From NCBI GenBank assembly GCA_964036045.1, contig OZ038381.1:100569367-100633366 (forward strand): a stretch of 64,000 nt of DNA. The letters run 5' to 3'. This document shows positions 63,329 to 64,000 of the stretch, piece by piece (position 1 is the stretch's first letter; every line of letters starts with the position of its first letter). Source of the DNA: Eutreptiella sp. 'Long Island Sound 2002' (taxonomy: Eukaryota > Euglenozoa > Euglenophyceae > Eutreptiales > Eutreptiaceae). A program made the position numbers and the translations under genes. The notes beneath the pieces were generated by a model, which was not told the origin of the DNA, searched no databases, and saw only the letters and a program-made list of their open reading frames with translations.

Positions 63329-64000
63329 GGGCTCTGCAGAGCCCAGGATCCCATGGGATGCAGATTGACTGGATCTACAGAGACGCTGTGCCCGTTGGAA
63401 CTTCCACAACTTCACTGATGTTGACTGGTGCAACCTTGCTTGATGATGTCCAAGGACCCCCCCCCCCCCCCAAGACACCCCCTACCTCACCATTTTGTTC
63501 GTGATGGGCTCTGCAGAGCCCAGGTCGAGCACATTGACCAATTTTAGGCGTCATGGCACCAATTGGAGAGTATTTGGCTCTGCAGAGCCCAATATGCCAT
63601 GGGATGCAAATTCATTGGATCTATAGAGACGGTGTGTGTCTGTTTGAACCTCCGCTATTCACCGATGTTGACTAGTGCAACCTTGCCTAATGATGTCCAA
63701 TGACCCCCCTCCCCAGACACCCCCTAATTCTCCTTTTTTTGCATGACGGGCTCTGCAGAGCCCAAATCAAGCACATTGACCGATTTCAGCCGTCATATTA
63801 CCAATTTGAGATTTTTGGGCCCTTCGGAGCCTAGGATCCCATGGGATGCCAATTGACTGGGTCTGCAGAGACTCTGTGCCTATTGGAATATCCGCAACTT
63901 CACCCATGTTGACTGGTGCAACCTTGCCTGATGATGTCCCAGGACCCCCCCCCCCCCCCCCACACACACACCCTAATTCATCATTTTGGTCATGCTGGGC
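63329..64000. repeat. Tandem units of about 245 bp, each with two B-type palindromes
   Basis: Units begin near 63,329, 63,576 and 63,816, each with CCCATGGGATGC, TTGACTGGTGCAACCTTGC, GATGATGTCC and a run of C. Palindromes are at 63,329-63,344, 63,506-63,522, 63,576-63,591 and 63,748-63,763, with a degenerate copy at 63,816-63,832 and a cut one at the window edge. No ORF. Confidence 0.85.

Larger units (their letters stand above)
56785..64000 (+). mobile_element. DNA transposon B, partial (homologue of A, right end outside window)
   Basis: Contains genes homologous to A1 and A2 in the same order and strand, and about fourteen copies of a palindrome with consensus GGGCTCTGCAGAGCCC in non-coding parts. 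The left end is placed just after the decayed LINE, before the first palindrome-like copy at 56,812. The terminal repeat cannot be checked because the other end is not in the window. Confidence 0.7.

Noticed and set aside
1-64000. Ciliate origin as an explanation for TAR as sense
   Set aside because: The GC-rich composition and the transposon types (YR retrotransposons with split repeats, LINEs with APE endonuclease, hAT) do not suit typical AT-rich ciliate genomes; a green alga is more likely, though not proven.

Overview
The window is eukaryotic nuclear DNA made almost entirely of mobile elements nested in one another; I see no ordinary single-copy host gene. The evidence for a eukaryote is GT-AG introns in transposon genes, tyrosine-recombinase and LINE retrotransposons, hAT remains, long satellite arrays and foldback repeats. 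A recurring feature bears on the organism. Many reading frames continue, with protein homology on both sides, straight through TAG or TAA, while the natural-looking gene ends are TGA. That pattern fits a code in which UAR is a sense codon (probably Gln), as known in several ulvophyte green algal orders. An ulvophyte-like alga is therefore my best guess. The alternative is a large-genome alga with the standard code whose repeats have decayed by C-to-T and G-to-A change.

Layout. 1-1,720: 3' end of a tyrosine-recombinase (YR) retrotransposon with an extra downstream gene. 2,345-4,990: a satellite array with its two flanks. 4,990-12,490: a YR retrotransposon (gag, recombinase, RT-RNase H) with split direct repeats, inside G-run and GGCGGT tandem arrays. 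13,005-15,010: a foldback repeat. 15,440-27,655: the same satellite and flank in inverse orientation, interrupted by a hAT-like element (15,779-18,067), a retroposed segment (21,241-22,208) and DNA transposon C (22,371-27,473). 27,664-40,176: DNA transposon D, itself split by a LINE (about 31,700-38,940). 40,177-42,250: flank and foldback pieces. 42,250-44,930: an Ala/Gly/Pro-rich gene between direct repeats. 45,341-51,881: complete DNA transposon A. 51,882-53,930: tandem repeats of about 185 bp. 53,945-56,780: a decayed LINE. 56,785-end: DNA transposon B, whose right end lies beyond the window.

The most interesting content is transposons A-D. A and B carry the same two unrecognised gene families. 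C and D carry another pair, with terminal repeats beginning CCCTAG and 2-bp target duplications. Each of the four has its own short, repeated, mostly palindromic motif, found in introns, leaders, trailers and intergenic gaps but not in the exons I could define: CTGGCCGAAATTTCGGCCAG in A, GGGCTCTGCAGAGCCC in B, ATTAATTTCTYGAGATTAAT-like in C, GTTCTAAT/ATTAGAAC in D. The arrangement resembles the family-specific motif clusters that VANDAL transposons use for anti-silencing, but the proteins here are not ones I recognise.
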